From Verrucomicrobiia bacterium (lineage in GTDB: Bacteria; Verrucomicrobiota; Verrucomicrobiia; Verrucomicrobiales; Akkermansiaceae), in NCBI GenBank assembly GCA_947462875.1, contig CANHQJ010000020.1, positions 1 through 64,000 on the forward strand: a stretch of DNA of 64,000 nucleotides, in the 5' to 3' direction. A program made the position numbers and the translations under genes. Under the pieces are notes generated by a model. The model was not told the DNA's origin. It ran no database searches and worked only from the letters and a program-made list of their open reading frames with translations. How positions within the stretch are numbered: the stretch's first letter is position 1; every line of letters starts with the position of its first letter. Shown piece after piece: positions 1-9,627 of this stretch.

Positions 1-174
1 ATCGTTCTGGTGCGCGGCGGTCGTGTGAAAGACCTTCCCGGTGTCCGTTACCACATCGTCCGTGGCGCTCTCGATACTCTCGGTGTCGACAAACGCCGTC
101 AAAGCCGCTCGAAATACGGTGCCAAACGTCCGAAGCCCGGTGCCGCCGCGGCTCCTGCCAAAGGCAAAAAATAA
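1..174 (+). CDS. rpsL: 30S ribosomal protein S12, C-terminal part
   Basis: The frame is open from the first base to a TAA at 172-174 and encodes the last 57 residues of S12. The conserved end is visible: [19 protein letters not shown], then the RRQSRSKYG block. S12 lies at the decoding centre and controls translational accuracy. The tail continues into an Ala/Pro/Lys stretch ending KGKK, slightly longer than in E. coli. It is followed 32 bases later by rpsG, the normal str order. The start and the streptomycin-related Lys residues lie outside the window. Confidence 0.97.
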   Translation: MVLVRGGRVKDLPGVRYHIVRGALDTLGVDKRRQSRSKYGAKRPKPGAAAAPAKGKK

Positions 175-206
175 TCCTTTCTGATCCAACTTAACTTTTT
201 TCCATT

Positions 207-680
207 ATGTCACGTCGTAAGCGAGTATTCCACAAGCCCGAAAAACGCGATCCCCGCTATGATAGCGCGCTCGTGGGCAATCTGATTTCGAAAGTCATGG
301 TCGATGGCAAACGCGCGCTCGCCGAGCGCATCGTTTACGCCGCGATCGACCGCGCCAGCGAAGGCACCGAGACCATCGATCCCTTGGAAGTGGTCACCCG
401 CGCCATCGAAAACGCCAAGCCACGCGTGGAAGTGAAATCCCGCCGCGTCGGTGGTGCCACCTACCAGGTGCCTCTCGAAGTCCCCACCGCCCGTTCGGAA
501 GCCCTGGCGATGCGCTGGATCATCAACTACGCCCGCAACCGCAAAGGCACTCCCATGCACGTGGCTCTGGCCAACGAGCTGAAAGACGCCGCGAACAACC
601 AAGGCAACGCCGTCCGCAAGCGCGACGACGTGCACAAGATGGCTCAGGCGAACCGCGCCTTCGCTCACTTCCGCTTCTGA
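207..680 (+). CDS. rpsG: 30S ribosomal protein S7
   Basis: 157 residues, the usual S7 length, starting MSRRKRVFHKPEKRDPRYDS and carrying the conserved GGATYQVP.EV segment near residues 82-92 and the MAQANRAFAHFRF end. S7 nucleates assembly of the 30S head and contacts E-site tRNA. It lies between rpsL and fusA as in most bacteria. The ATG is preceded by a T-rich, Shine-Dalgarno-free stretch, as for most genes of this cluster. Confidence 0.98.
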   Translation: MSRRKRVFHKPEKRDPRYDSALVGNLISKVMVDGKRALAERIVYAAIDRASEGTETIDPLEVVTRAIENAKPRVEVKSRRVGGATYQVPLEVPTARSEALAMRWIINYARNRKGTPMHVALANELKDAANNQGNAVRKRDDVHKMAQANRAFAHFRF

Positions 681-716
681 TTTTTCTTTTCCGCAGAAAC
701 AATTTCCACCTCTTTC

Positions 717-2876
717 ATGTCGTCCGACCCCAATAGCCCTGATCGCCAATATCCGCTGCAACGCACGCGGAATATCGGCATCTGTGCGCACATTGATGCG
801 GGCAAGACGACCTTGACGGAGCGGATTCTGTTCTACACCGGCATGATCCACAAGATCGGCGAAGTGCACGATGGTGCCGCTACGACCGACTGGATGGAGC
901 AGGAAAAAGAGCGCGGTATCACGATTACCTCCGCCGCCGTCACCACCGAGTGGTGGCAGCGCAAGGAAGAGGGCGTGACCAAGCTCTTCACCGAGGAAAA
1001 AATGCGCGTCAACATCATCGACACCCCCGGCCACGTGGACTTCACGGCCGAGGTGGAGCGCTCCCTGCGCGTGCTCGATGGGGCGATTGTCGTGTTCTGT
1101 GGCGTCGCCGGGGTGCAACCGCAAACGGAAACCGTGTGGCGCCAGGCGACCAAATACAATGTCCCGCGCCTCGTGTTCGTCAACAAGATGGACCGCACCG
1201 GTGCCAACTTCCAAAGTGTCTTTGAGGAAGTAAAAGAAAAACTCGGCGCGAATGCCGTGCGCATCCTGATCCCGATCGGTGCGGAAGACCAGCTCAAGGG
1301 GCAAATCGACGTCGTCAACCAGAAAGCTGTTTATTACAATGACGACGACAAATTTGGCTCAACCTACACGGTCCAGGACCTCGACGAAGAGCAAAACCTG
1401 ATCGCTCAGGAAGCCTACGCGGAACTGCTGGATGCCGTCGCCAGTGTCGATGAGCAAGTCGGTGAAAAATTCCTGATGGAAGAGCCGATCAGCAAGGAAG
1501 ACCTCAAACAAGGCATCCGCCGCGCCACCATCGCCAACCACCTCGTTCCTGTTGCCGGTGGCTCCGCTTTCAAAAACAAAGGCGTCCAGTATCTCCTCGA
1601 TGCCGTCGCCGATTACCTGCCCAACCCGCTCGATATCCCCTCCGCCATCGGCATGGATCCGGACAATGAAGAGCGCAAGATCGAGGTCATCACGGACGAC
1701 AATCAAAAATTCGTCTCGCTCGCTTTCAAACTCTGGGCTGACAAATTCGTCGGCAAACTCGTTTTCTTCCGCGTTTATTCCGGAAAAATCAAAAAAGGCG
1801 ACACGGTTTACAACCCGCGCACCAGACGCGCCGAACGCGTCGGCCGCCTGATCCGCATCCAGTCCAACACCCACACGGATGTCGATTGCTGCTACTCCGG
1901 CGACATCGCCGCGATGGTTGGCATCAAGAACGTCACCACCGGCGACACCCTCGCCGCCGAAAACCACGATGTGGTGCTCGAGCCTCCCACTTTCCCGGAA
2001 CCCGTCATCTCGATGGCAGTGGAACCGAAAACCAAAGCCGACCAAGAAAAACTGGCCCTCGCCCTTGGTCGTCTGTCGGAAGAAGATCCGACCTTCATGG
2101 TCAAGACCGATGAAGAAACCGGCCAGACCATCATTTCCGGCATGGGCGAACTCCACCTGGAGATCATCGTCGATCGCCTCAAGCGCGAGTTCAAAGTCGA
2201 GGCCAACACCGGCGCTCCACAAATCGCCTACCGCGAAACGATCACCGCCCCCGCCGCTGCCGAAGGCAAGCTGGTCAAACAATCCGGTGGCCGCGGCCAA
2301 TACGGTCACGTTCGTCTCACCGTCGCCCCGAACGAAAAAGGCAAGGGCCTGACGATCGAAAACAAAATTGTCGGTGGAGAAATCCCCAAAGAATACGTGA
2401 ACGCCGTTTACAAGGGCGTCAATGAATCGATGTCGAATGGCATCATCGCCGGCTACCCCGTGATCGATGTGCATGTGGACATCCTCGGTGGTTCCTACCA
2501 CGATGTGGACTCGAACGAAAACGCCTTCACCATGGCGGCGATTTTCGGCATGAAAGAAGCTTTCAAGAAGGCCAAGCCGATCCTGCTCGAACCCATCATG
2601 GCCGTGGAAGTCTCCACTCCGGAAGACTACCAGGGCGATGTCATGGGCGACCTCAACCGTCGTCGCGGCCAAATCACCAGCATCGATACCAAAGGAAAAC
2701 TCGCCGTGGTCCGCTGCGCCGTTCCTCTCAAGGAAATGTTCGGCTACTCTACGGCCGTTCGCACACTCTCCTCCGGTCGCGCCTCCTACTCGATGACACC
2801 CTCACACTTCGAACAAGTGCCCAACAACATTGTCGATGAAATCGTCAGTGAACGCGGCGGCACCGCTCGTTACTAA
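717..2876 (+). CDS. fusA: Translation elongation factor G
   Basis: 719 residues with all five EF-G domains. The GTPase motifs are AHIDAGKT (residues 24-31), DTPGHVDF near 102 and NKMD near 157; the switch-I region carries RGITITSAA. Domain IV contains the GGRGQYGHV stretch that reaches the decoding centre. It catalyses GTP-dependent translocation and, with RRF, ribosome recycling. It follows rpsG by 36 bases. The usual next gene, tuf, is absent: rpsJ follows directly after 39 bases. No Shine-Dalgarno sequence precedes the ATG. Confidence 0.98.
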   Translation: MSSDPNSPDRQYPLQRTRNIGICAHIDAGKTTLTERILFYTGMIHKIGEVHDGAATTDWMEQEKERGITITSAAVTTEWWQRKEEGVTKLFTEEKMRVNIIDTPGHVDFTAEVERSLRVLDGAIVVFCGVAGVQPQTETVWRQATKYNVPRLVFVNKMDRTGANFQSVFEEVKEKLGANAVRILIPIGAEDQLKGQIDVVNQKAVYYNDDDKFGSTYTVQDLDEEQNLIAQEAYAELLDAVASVDEQVGEKFLMEEPISKEDLKQGIRRATIANHLVPVAGGSAFKNKGVQYLLDAVADYLPNPLDIPSAIGMDPDNEERKIEVITDDNQKFVSLAFKLWADKFVGKLVFFRVYSGKIKKGDTVYNPRTRRAERVGRLIRIQSNTHTDVDCCYSGDIAAMVGIKNVTTGDTLAAENHDVVLEPPTFPEPVISMAVEPKTKADQEKLALALGRLSEEDPTFMVKTDEETGQTIISGMGELHLEIIVDRLKREFKVEANTGAPQIAYRETITAPAAAEGKLVKQSGGRGQYGHVRLTVAPNEKGKGLTIENKIVGGEIPKEYVNAVYKGVNESMSNGIIAGYPVIDVHVDILGGSYHDVDSNENAFTMAAIFGMKEAFKKAKPILLEPIMAVEVSTPEDYQGDVMGDLNRRRGQITSIDTKGKLAVVRCAVPLKEMFGYSTAVRTLSSGRASYSMTPSHFEQVPNNIVDEIVSERGGTARY

Positions 2877-2915
2877 TATCCTCGCTAACCTACCAATCCT
2901 CACCTTCTCCTCGTT

Positions 2916-3224
2916 ATGGAAAATCAGAAAATACGCATCCGACTCCGCGCTTTCGATCATCGCGCCGTGGACAAATCCGCCGCCGAAATCGTCGAAACCG
3001 CAAAACGCACTGGCGCCAAAGTCTCCGGACCGATCCCGCTTCCGACCCGCATTGAAAAATTCAGCGTCAACCGCTCGGTTCACGTGAACAAAAAGTCGGC
3101 TGAACAATTCGAAATCCGCACCCACAAGCGCTTGCTCGACATCGTAGATCCTACCGCCCGCACGGTTGATGAGTTGAAAAAACTCAATCTTCCCGCCGGT
3201 GTGGACATTTCCATCCGCATCTAA
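2916..3224 (+). CDS. rpsJ: 30S ribosomal protein S10
   Basis: 102 residues, canonical length, with the [17 protein letters not shown] start and the conserved RTHKRLLDI block in the second half. S10 is part of the 30S head and, in other bacteria, of NusB/NusE antitermination complexes. It opens the S10 block directly after fusA; no separate promoter is evident in the 39-base gap, so str and S10 genes probably form one transcript. Confidence 0.97.
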   Translation: MENQKIRIRLRAFDHRAVDKSAAEIVETAKRTGAKVSGPIPLPTRIEKFSVNRSVHVNKKSAEQFEIRTHKRLLDIVDPTARTVDELKKLNLPAGVDISIRI

Positions 3225-3256
3225 CTCATTTTTTCAACTCTATCTAATTTAACGTT

Positions 3257-3895
3257 ATGCCACTAGGACTTATCGGCAAGAAACTCGGAATGACCCGTCT
3301 GTTTGACGAGGCCACGCAAGCAATGATCCCCGTGACCGTTGTGGACGTGCAAGGCAACACCTATCTGCAGCACAAAACCGCGGAGAAGGAAGGTTACAAA
3401 GCCGTGCAAGTCGGCTTCGACGACCAGAAAAAAGCGCAGCGCGTCAACAAGGCGGACATGGGCCATTTCACCAAGGCCGGCTCCACGCCGAAGCGCAAAC
3501 TCCAGGAGTTCCGTCTCCGCGGCAGCGAGACCATCCCCGACACCCATCCCGGTGCGGAGCTTTTCACCGCCGGTCAATTCGTTGACGTCATCGGCACCAG
3601 CAAAGGTCACGGCTTCACCGGCGTTGTGAAACGCTACAAGTTCGGCGGTCTGCGTATGACCCACGGTTCGATGATGCACCGCAGAACGGGTGCCATCGGT
3701 TGCCGCTCCACTCCCGGTCGCGTTTGGAAAAACCAAAAGATGCCTGGTCAGGACGGTAACAAACAACGCACCGTGCAGAACCTGAAAGTCGTCGCCGTGC
3801 GCCCTGAAGATGGCGTGCTGTTGATCTCCGGAGCCATCCCCGGCGCCAAAGGTAGCTACGTCACCGTCCGTCCCGCCAAGAAAAAGTCTGCGTAA
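3257..3895 (+). CDS. rplC: 50S ribosomal protein L3
   Basis: 212 residues starting PLGLIGKKLGMTRLFDE, with the central GTSKGHGFTGVVKRYKF loop (about residues 114-131) that reaches towards the peptidyl transferase centre, and the GQ.GN..RTVQNL motif. In E. coli the Gln in the latter is methylated by PrmB. L3 starts 50S assembly. It sits between rpsJ and rplD in standard S10 order. Confidence 0.97.
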   Translation: MPLGLIGKKLGMTRLFDEATQAMIPVTVVDVQGNTYLQHKTAEKEGYKAVQVGFDDQKKAQRVNKADMGHFTKAGSTPKRKLQEFRLRGSETIPDTHPGAELFTAGQFVDVIGTSKGHGFTGVVKRYKFGGLRMTHGSMMHRRTGAIGCRSTPGRVWKNQKMPGQDGNKQRTVQNLKVVAVRPEDGVLLISGAIPGAKGSYVTVRPAKKKSA

Positions 3896-3932
3896 GTAGC
3901 CTGAATCGAACCACGAACCATCATTTCACGTC

Positions 3933-4541
3933 ATGTCTTCCCAAACTCTTACCGTAGAAGCCGCCGAGGCCGCCCACATGCTCCTCGCGCCCGCCGATAA
4001 AGGCACCCAGGCTGTTCACGACCTCATCACGGCGTATCGTGCCAACCGTCGCACCGGTTCCGCACATACCAAAACCCGTGGCGAAGTGTCCGGCAACAAC
4101 AAGAAAATCTACAAGCAAAAAGGTACCGGTGGCGCCCGCCACGGTGACAAACGCGCTCCGATCTTTGTCGGCGGTGGCGTGGTCTTCGGCCCCCGCGCTT
4201 GCGACTACACCAAAAAAGTCAGCAAAACCACCCGCAAGCTGGCCCTGCGCCGCGTGCTGGGTGACAACATCCGCGCTGGCTCGATCAAGACGATTGAGTC
4301 GTTTGAAATCGCCGATGGCAAAACGAAGTCCTTCGTTGCCGCCGTTGCCGCGCTTTCCACGGCCCGCCGCATTCTCATCATCGCCGATTCGTTCACGGAA
4401 CAAACCTACCTCGCCGGCCGCAACGTGCAAAACGTGCTGTTGATGACCGCCGCGGAAGTGAACGTAGAACACATCATGCTCCACAACGATATCTTCGTCG
4501 TCGGCAGCGCCCTCACAACCCTCGCCAAACGCACCGCTTAA
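3933..4541 (+). CDS. rplD: 50S ribosomal protein L4
   Basis: 202 residues. The extended loop with [19 protein letters not shown] and [15 protein letters not shown] is plain at about residues 48-85; this loop lines the exit tunnel. The N-terminal beta-strand region diverges from E. coli, which is common. In enterobacteria L4 represses its own operon; no comparable leader could be judged here. It is 5 bases from rplW, indicating tight coupling. Confidence 0.96.
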   Translation: MSSQTLTVEAAEAAHMLLAPADKGTQAVHDLITAYRANRRTGSAHTKTRGEVSGNNKKIYKQKGTGGARHGDKRAPIFVGGGVVFGPRACDYTKKVSKTTRKLALRRVLGDNIRAGSIKTIESFEIADGKTKSFVAAVAALSTARRILIIADSFTEQTYLAGRNVQNVLLMTAAEVNVEHIMLHNDIFVVGSALTTLAKRTA

Positions 4542-4546
4542 TTGTT

Positions 4547-4831
4547 ATGAAAGATCTTTTCCACGTCATCAAAAACGTCCGCATGAGCGAGAAGGCCACG
4601 TACCTGAACGAACTCAACAATGAGATCGTGCTCGATGTGGATCCCCACGCGAACAAACTCGAAATCAAGCAAGCGGTGGAGACACTCCTTGGCAAGAAGG
4701 TCGCCGACGTGCGCACCCTCAACTGCCGGGGCAAAGCCAAGCGCCGCCGCCGTGCCGACGAAGGACGCACCAACCACATCAAAAAAGCGATCGTGCGCCT
4801 GAAAGAAGGCGAGAAACTCGACCTCGTGTAA
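4547..4831 (+). CDS. rplW: 50S ribosomal protein L23
   Basis: 94 residues, normal for bacterial L23, with SEKATYL near residue 14 and the VETLLGKKVADVRTLNCRGK region followed by the basic RRRRADEGR loop. L23 surrounds the tunnel exit and is the docking site of trigger factor and SRP. It is encoded immediately after rplD and 41 bases before rplB. Confidence 0.96.
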   Translation: MKDLFHVIKNVRMSEKATYLNELNNEIVLDVDPHANKLEIKQAVETLLGKKVADVRTLNCRGKAKRRRRADEGRTNHIKKAIVRLKEGEKLDLV

Positions 4832-4872
4832 TTTCACCCAACCTTTCCGAACACTCAACCACACTCTGAGTC

Positions 4873-5709
4873 ATGGCCTTAAAAGTTTTCAAACCACACA
4901 CTCCATCCGGGCGCTACAAACAACACCCTACCTTTGATGAGATCACCAAAACGACCCCTGAAAAGTCGTTGCTCTCTCCCATCAAACGCAGCGGTGGCCG
5001 TAACAACACCGGCCGCATCACCATGCGCCACGTCGGCGGCGGCGCCAAGCGTCACTACCGTCTCGTTGACTTCAAGCGCAACAAAACGGACATGCCCGCC
5101 ACCGTGCTCGGCATTGAATACGATCCGAACCGCACCTGCCGCATCGCTTTGATCCAATACACCGATGGCACCAAGAGCTACATCCTGGCACCTGTCGGTC
5201 TGGAAGTCGGCGCATCCGTCATTTCCACGGTCAAAGCAGATCCCAAGCCCGGCAACGCGATGCCGCTGAAGAGCGTTCCCTTGGGAACCGTGATTCACAA
5301 CATCGAGCTGCTCCCCGGTTCGGGCGGCAAAGTGGCCCGCGCCGCTGGCCAGCAAGCCATCCTTTCCAACCGCGAAGCCGGTTTCGGTCTGGTGAAAATG
5401 CCTTCCGGTGAAATTCGCCGCTTCAACGAGAACTGCCTCTGCACCATCGGTCAGGTCGGTAACCGTGAGCACATGAACGAAGTTTCCGGCAAAGCAGGCC
5501 GCACCCGCTGGATGGGCGTTCGTCCTACCGTCCGCGGTATGACCATGAACCCCGTTGACCACCCGAACGGTGGTGGTGAAGGCCGCTCGAAATCGGGTGG
5601 TGGTCGTAAGCACCTTCTCAGCCCCTGGGGTCATGCCAAAGGTCAGAAGACTCGCAACAAGAAGAAAGCCAGCTCGATCTTCATCGTCTCGGCCCGTCCC
5701 AAGAAGTAA
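4873..5709 (+). CDS. rplB: 50S ribosomal protein L2
   Basis: 278 residues, standard length. The RNA-binding domain shows [22 protein letters not shown] (quoted in part) near residues 43-64, and the C-terminal part holds the [18 protein letters not shown] motif, which includes the His near 230 important for peptidyl transfer. L2 is needed for subunit association and tRNA binding. Its second codon after Ala is TTA, one of the few TTA codons here not followed by G. Confidence 0.98.
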   Translation: MALKVFKPHTPSGRYKQHPTFDEITKTTPEKSLLSPIKRSGGRNNTGRITMRHVGGGAKRHYRLVDFKRNKTDMPATVLGIEYDPNRTCRIALIQYTDGTKSYILAPVGLEVGASVISTVKADPKPGNAMPLKSVPLGTVIHNIELLPGSGGKVARAAGQQAILSNREAGFGLVKMPSGEIRRFNENCLCTIGQVGNREHMNEVSGKAGRTRWMGVRPTVRGMTMNPVDHPNGGGEGRSKSGGGRKHLLSPWGHAKGQKTRNKKKASSIFIVSARPKK

Positions 5710-5737
5710 TCCATTATCCTTTTAACTCATCCATTCT

Positions 5738-6007
5738 ATGCCTCGCTCATTGAAAAAAGGTCCTTTCGTTGACCAAAAGCTCCTCGCCAAGATTGACGCC
5801 GTCGCCGCTACCGGTGAATACAAGGCGATCAAAACCTGGAGCCGCAAGTCCATGATCACTCCCGATTTCGTCGGCCACAACTTTGCCGTGCACAATGGCA
5901 AAACCTTCGTGCCTGTCTTCGTGACAGAAAACATGGTCGGCCACAAGCTCGGTGAGTTTTCCCCGACCCGCATCTTCAAAGCACACGGCGGTATCGGTAA
6001 GAAATAA
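5738..6007 (+). CDS. rpsS: 30S ribosomal protein S19
   Basis: 89 residues beginning [15 protein letters not shown], with the conserved [23 protein letters not shown] block and the GEFSPTR motif near the end. S19 lies in the 30S head beside S13. In nearly all bacteria rplV follows at once; here another gene (6028-6774) intervenes. Confidence 0.98.
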   Translation: MPRSLKKGPFVDQKLLAKIDAVAATGEYKAIKTWSRKSMITPDFVGHNFAVHNGKTFVPVFVTENMVGHKLGEFSPTRIFKAHGGIGKK

Positions 6008-6027
6008 TCCATTCTCGCACAGACATC

Positions 6028-6774
6028 ATGTTCCCCGCCACTTCCATGCGTTCCCTCGCTTTCGCCACCTTCGGGTTGGGCGCTGGGATCGCTGTGGCCA
6101 CGGCACAGGATGTCCGCGAGGGGGCTACCCTTTCCGAAGCCGACACGTTGCGCCTCGAGATCGCCAAACTGCGCAAGCAGAACGAGATTCTCGCAGCCAC
6201 CGTGATCGAAGCCAAACGCGGCGAACAGGAAGCCGCCCAGCAACTCGCGCAAATCAAGCAACGCCTCGAAGCCCTCGGCAAGAATCTGCTCGATGGCGGC
6301 GATGACCGCCTCGTCCAGGCCGCTGCCGAACAGCAACTGCTGCAAGAGCGCCTCGAAGTGACGGAGAAAGCCGCCATGGCCCTGGCCTCCCACACCCAAG
6401 ACTTCGTGCGCCAAGCCGTCGTCGCGGATCCGGATAGCCGCCTGCGCCTCGAAACTTCGCTCCGCGAGCTTGACGCCGCCCTCGGCCTGCGCCATAAACC
6501 GCGCCCCGATATCAAAACCGGTTCGCTCCAACGCGCCCAGGTGGTGAGCATCGATGCGGAAAGTGGTCTGCTGGTCGTCAACGTCGGCCAAAGCCAGGAC
6601 TGCCGCATCGGCATGACCTACACCATCATGCGCGGCGAGCGCCCCTACGGCAAGGCCATCATCGCTGACGTTCGCAAGAACGTCGCCGGTGCCTTCGTCG
6701 AACAAATTGATCCTTCTAACGAAACCGTCCGCCTCGGCGACACCATCATTCTCGAAACACAACCACAACGATAA
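6028..6774 (+). CDS. Predicted secreted coiled-coil protein inside the S10 operon
   Basis: 248 residues, same strand, 20 bases after rpsS and 31 bases before rplV, so almost certainly cotranscribed. Residues 1-27 look like a signal peptide ending AVATAQD. Residues 36-135 are rich in Leu, Gln, Glu and Ala in heptad-like spacing (coiled coil). Residues 168-245 form a beta-rich domain (QVVSIDAESGLLVVNVG, then RIGMTYTIMR and VRLGDTIIL), which resembles the small C-terminal beta-barrel found in FlgT/MreC-like envelope proteins; this resemblance is by eye only. I do not recognise a named family. It is not a ribosomal protein, and an exported product in this position is unusual. Codon usage matches its neighbours, which argues against recent transfer. 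Confidence 0.85.
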   Translation: MFPATSMRSLAFATFGLGAGIAVATAQDVREGATLSEADTLRLEIAKLRKQNEILAATVIEAKRGEQEAAQQLAQIKQRLEALGKNLLDGGDDRLVQAAAEQQLLQERLEVTEKAAMALASHTQDFVRQAVVADPDSRLRLETSLRELDAALGLRHKPRPDIKTGSLQRAQVVSIDAESGLLVVNVGQSQDCRIGMTYTIMRGERPYGKAIIADVRKNVAGAFVEQIDPSNETVRLGDTIILETQPQR

Positions 6775-6805
6775 GCCTCACGGCACATCACAAGATCCTA
6801 CGACC

Positions 6806-7189
6806 ATGGAAGTCAAAAGCACATCAAAATACGTTCGTCTCTCGCCCAAGAAAGCGCGCGACGTCGCCCGCGAAATTCAAGGCCTGCCCGCGAGCAGCGC
6901 CATGGATATCCTCAACTTCACGCCGAAAAAAGCGGCGATGTTGATCGGCAAAACCCTCAAGACAGCCATGGCTGATGCTGAGCACAATTTCAAACTGGAT
7001 GCCGAATCGTTGACGATCAAGGAGGCCACCATCGGCATCGGCCCCGCGCTCAAGCGTTTCAAGCCCCGCGCCAAAGGCTCCGCCGGTGCGATCCGCCGCC
7101 CCACCAGCCACATTTTCATCACCCTTACCGATGCCCCGGCTCCCGCCAAAAAAGCAAAAGCCGCCAAAACCGCCAAAGCTGCCGAATAA
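6806..7189 (+). CDS. rplV: 50S ribosomal protein L22
   Basis: 127 residues from the ATG at 6806. An in-frame ATG at 6689 lies inside the preceding gene and would add 39 unrelated residues, so it is rejected. The L22 core (KYVRLSPKKARDVARE, the tunnel-lining hairpin with KRFKPRAKGSAGAI) is intact. L22 lines the exit tunnel with L4. After residue 110 the protein continues as an Ala/Lys-rich tail of about 17 residues not present in E. coli. Confidence 0.96.
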   Translation: MEVKSTSKYVRLSPKKARDVAREIQGLPASSAMDILNFTPKKAAMLIGKTLKTAMADAEHNFKLDAESLTIKEATIGIGPALKRFKPRAKGSAGAIRRPTSHIFITLTDAPAPAKKAKAAKTAKAAE

Positions 7190-7217
7190 GCACAATCACT
7201 TCTAACTTCATTCAATT

Positions 7218-7952
7218 ATGGGACAAAAAGTCAATCCGATCGCCTTCCGCCTCGCCGTCAACAAGGACTGGCGCTCCAAGTGGTTTGCCACTGGCAAAGA
7301 TTACGCCAACAAACTTCACGAAGACCTCGCCGTGCGCGAATACGTGAAGAAGAACCTCCAGTTCGCCGCGATCGCCAAGGTCGTCATCGAGCGCGCCTGG
7401 AACTCGGTTCGCGTCACTCTGCACTCGGCACGCCCCGGTCTCATCATCGGTCGCAAAGGCAGCGAAATTGAGAGAATGACCAACGAGATCTCCAAGATCT
7501 GCGGCGGTGCCCAGGTCAAGATCGACATTCTCGAAATCCGCAAGCCCGAGCTGGAACCACAACTCGTTGCCGAAAACATCGCCCAGCAATTGGAGCGTCG
7601 TGTTTCTTTCCGCCGCGCCATGAAGCGCTGCCTGCAAACCGCCATGGAATTCGGTGCCGAGGGCATCCGCGTTCGCTGCGCCGGTCGCTTGGGTGGTGCC
7701 GACATCGCCCGCGCCGAGTGGTATCGTGAAGGCAAAGTGCCTCTCCAAACGCTCCGCGTGCCGATCGAATACGGTTTCGCCGAGGCCCGCACCCTTTACG
7801 GCATCATCGGTGTCAAGTGCTGGATCAACCGCAAGGAAGACGATGGTCGTCCGGGCGCCGGTGGTCCTCCACGCGAACGCCGCGAACGCCGCGACAACAA
7901 CAATCGCGGTGGCGAACGCCGTGACAACAATCGTGGCGGCGAGCGTCGCTAA
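7218..7952 (+). CDS. rpsC: 30S ribosomal protein S3 with RGG-like C-terminal tail
   Basis: 244 residues. The start MGQKVNPIAFRL, the KH domain motif LIIGRKGSEIE (near residues 75-85) and the C-terminal GTLYGIIGVKCWI-like block are all conserved. The last ~38 residues form a low-complexity tail rich in Arg, Asn, Asp and Gly with repeated RRDNNRGGE units. S3 lies at the mRNA entry channel and contributes to the ribosome's own helicase activity. The nearby S5 gene carries a similar tail at its N terminus. Confidence 0.97.
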   Translation: MGQKVNPIAFRLAVNKDWRSKWFATGKDYANKLHEDLAVREYVKKNLQFAAIAKVVIERAWNSVRVTLHSARPGLIIGRKGSEIERMTNEISKICGGAQVKIDILEIRKPELEPQLVAENIAQQLERRVSFRRAMKRCLQTAMEFGAEGIRVRCAGRLGGADIARAEWYREGKVPLQTLRVPIEYGFAEARTLYGIIGVKCWINRKEDDGRPGAGGPPRERRERRDNNNRGGERRDNNRGGERR

Positions 7953-7995
7953 TCGATTTCATCCCTTTTCACACAACACCATTCACACACACTTT

Positions 7996-8001
7996 AGGAG
8001 G
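7996..8001 (+). promoter_or_regulatory. Shine-Dalgarno sequence of rplP
   Basis: AGGAGG ends 8 bases before the ATG of rplP, an ideal Shine-Dalgarno element. It is the only clear one among the 22 ribosomal, fusA and secY starts seen here; the others are preceded by pyrimidine-rich or AT-rich bases. It fixes the rplP start at 8010. Confidence 0.85.
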
Positions 8002-8009
8002 ACACTGCT

Positions 8010-8429
8010 ATGCCTTTGATGCCCAAACGAACCAAGTTCCGCAAATCTTTCCGCGGCTCCCGCGCAGGAAATGCGACTTCCGGAACCACCGTAGCTTTCG
8101 GCGACTTCGGTCTCCAGGCTCTCGACCGCGGCTGGATGACCAACCGCCAGATTGAAGCCTGCCGTATCGCGATCAACCGTTTCCTGAAACGGAAAGGAAA
8201 AGTCTGGATCCGGATTTTCCCACACAAGTCGATCACCGCACGTCCCCCCGAAACCCGGATGGGTAAAGGCAAGGGCTCCGTGGAAGCATGGGTCGCCGTG
8301 CTGCGCCCCGGCAACATGTTGTTCGAGATCGCCGGCGTGCCGGAATCCCAAGCCCGCGAAGCCATGCGCCTCGCCTCCTACAAACTCGGCATTCCTACCC
8401 GTTTTGTCGTTCGCAACCCACACGCATAA
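8010..8429 (+). CDS. rplP: 50S ribosomal protein L16
   Basis: 139 residues starting [20 protein letters not shown], with the conserved [13 protein letters not shown]-like segment (here [25 protein letters not shown], quoted in parts) near residues 70-92. L16 sits at the A-site finger and helps tRNA accommodation. The start is set by the Shine-Dalgarno sequence at 7996-8001. It is followed 18 bases later by rpmC. Confidence 0.97.
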   Translation: MPLMPKRTKFRKSFRGSRAGNATSGTTVAFGDFGLQALDRGWMTNRQIEACRIAINRFLKRKGKVWIRIFPHKSITARPPETRMGKGKGSVEAWVAVLRPGNMLFEIAGVPESQAREAMRLASYKLGIPTRFVVRNPHA

Positions 8430-8447
8430 TTTTACCTCATCACCCTT

Positions 8448-8651
8448 ATGGCCACTACCAAAGCAAAAGATCTTCGCGAACTGTCCGTGGACGAAATCAA
8501 CCGCCGCATCCGCGATCTGAAACTTGAGGGCATCAACCTGAAGTTGCAGAAAGCCACCGGCGCCCTGGAAAATCCCGCACGCGTCCGTGAAATCCGTCGT
8601 GAAAACGCACGCCTGGTCACCCTCCTCGCCGAGCGCAAAGCCAAGGCATAA
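8448..8651 (+). CDS. rpmC: 50S ribosomal protein L29
   Basis: 67 residues of mostly helical sequence with the typical KDLRELSVDEINRRI start and the VREIRRENARLVTLLAER end. L29 is near the tunnel exit next to L23. The order rplP-rpmC-rpsQ is the standard one, with 27 bases to rpsQ. Confidence 0.96.
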   Translation: MATTKAKDLRELSVDEINRRIRDLKLEGINLKLQKATGALENPARVREIRRENARLVTLLAERKAKA

Positions 8652-8678
8652 TCCTTCCACCACTGACTTCCCTTTTTT

Positions 8679-8948
8679 ATGAGCGATTCCGCCACCAACA
8701 CTCCTGCCACCAAACGCAAAACACGCGTCGGCCTCGTCGTTTCCGACAAGATGGACAAAACCATCGTCGTCGAATACGTCGCCCGCGTTCCGCACCCACG
8801 CTTCAACAAAATCATCAAGCAGACGAAGAAATTCTACGTGCACGATGAAAAAGGTGAGGCCAAAGTCGGCGACAAAGTTCGCATCGTGGAATCACGCCCT
8901 ACCTCGAAATTAAAGCGTTGGGCGCTTGACTCCATCCTCACTCACTAA
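8679..8948 (+). CDS. rpsQ: 30S ribosomal protein S17
   Basis: 89 residues with the OB-fold motif GLVVSDKMDKTIVVEY (about residues 17-32), the RVPHPRFNKIIK segment and the conserved GDKVRIVESRPTSKLKRW end. S17 is a primary binder of the 16S rRNA 5' domain. A poly-T stretch rather than a Shine-Dalgarno sequence precedes the ATG. Confidence 0.97.
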   Translation: MSDSATNTPATKRKTRVGLVVSDKMDKTIVVEYVARVPHPRFNKIIKQTKKFYVHDEKGEAKVGDKVRIVESRPTSKLKRWALDSILTH

Positions 8949-8992
8949 TACACCTCCGCCCGTTCGTTCACCACCTCACACTTTATTGACTC

Positions 8993-9358
8993 ATGCTCCA
9001 GATGGAATCTTCCGTAGTCGTCGCCGATAACACCGGCGCGAAAAGCGCCAAAATGATTGGCGTCATTGGCAAACGCACCCGCTTTGCCCACGTTGGCGAT
9101 GTGATCACCGCCCACATCCGCGACTCGATCCCCACCGCCTCGGTGAAAAAAGGATCCGTAGTCAAGGCCGTGGTCGTGCGCACCAGCGCCCCGATCCGCC
9201 GCGCCGATGGCTCGGTGCTTCGTTTCGACACCAACGCCATTGTCATCATCGACAAAGACAACAACCCGCGCGGCACCCGTATCTTCGGCCCCGTGGCTCG
9301 TGAACTTCGCGAAAAGTCGTTCATGAAGATCGTGTCCCTCGCCCCTGAAGTCGTCTAA
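8993..9358 (+). CDS. rplN: 50S ribosomal protein L14
   Basis: 121 residues, canonical length and ends: [17 protein letters not shown] at the start and the [25 protein letters not shown] block at the end. L14 lies at the subunit interface and is the binding site of RsfS. First gene after rpsQ, 44 bases downstream. Confidence 0.97.
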   Translation: MLQMESSVVVADNTGAKSAKMIGVIGKRTRFAHVGDVITAHIRDSIPTASVKKGSVVKAVVVRTSAPIRRADGSVLRFDTNAIVIIDKDNNPRGTRIFGPVARELREKSFMKIVSLAPEVV

Positions 9359-9379
9359 CATCTATCCCTTTTCCGTCAC

Positions 9380-9619
9380 ATGAGCAAAATCAAAACACAC
9401 GTCAAAAAAGGCGATCAAGTCGAGATCACCACGGGCAGCGTCGCCATCAAAGGCAAAACTGGCACGGTTCTCGCAGTCAACGCCAAGAAGGGCACCGTCA
9501 TCGTCGGCGACACCCGCCTGGTGACCAAGGCCACCCGCAAATCGGAAGCGAATCCCGATGGCGGCCTGTTGACCCAAGACGCCCCCATCCATATTTCCAA
9601 CGTAAAGAAACTGGGCTAA
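9380..9619 (+). CDS. rplX: 50S ribosomal protein L24
   Basis: 79 residues with a KOW motif ([22 protein letters not shown], near residues 9-30). It is shorter than the 103-residue E. coli protein but within the range for bacterial L24; the missing part is the C-terminal extension. L24 is an assembly initiator of the 50S subunit. The following 88 bases to rplE are the longest gap in the spc block and contain two palindromes. Confidence 0.95.
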   Translation: MSKIKTHVKKGDQVEITTGSVAIKGKTGTVLAVNAKKGTVIVGDTRLVTKATRKSEANPDGGLLTQDAPIHISNVKKLG

Positions 9620-9627
9620 GCACCGCG

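Noticed and set aside
210-1304. Long open frames opposite rpsG/fusA and many other genes
   Set aside because: They mirror GC-rich coding frames of clear genes, show low-complexity His/Gly/Val-rich sequence and no family similarity.
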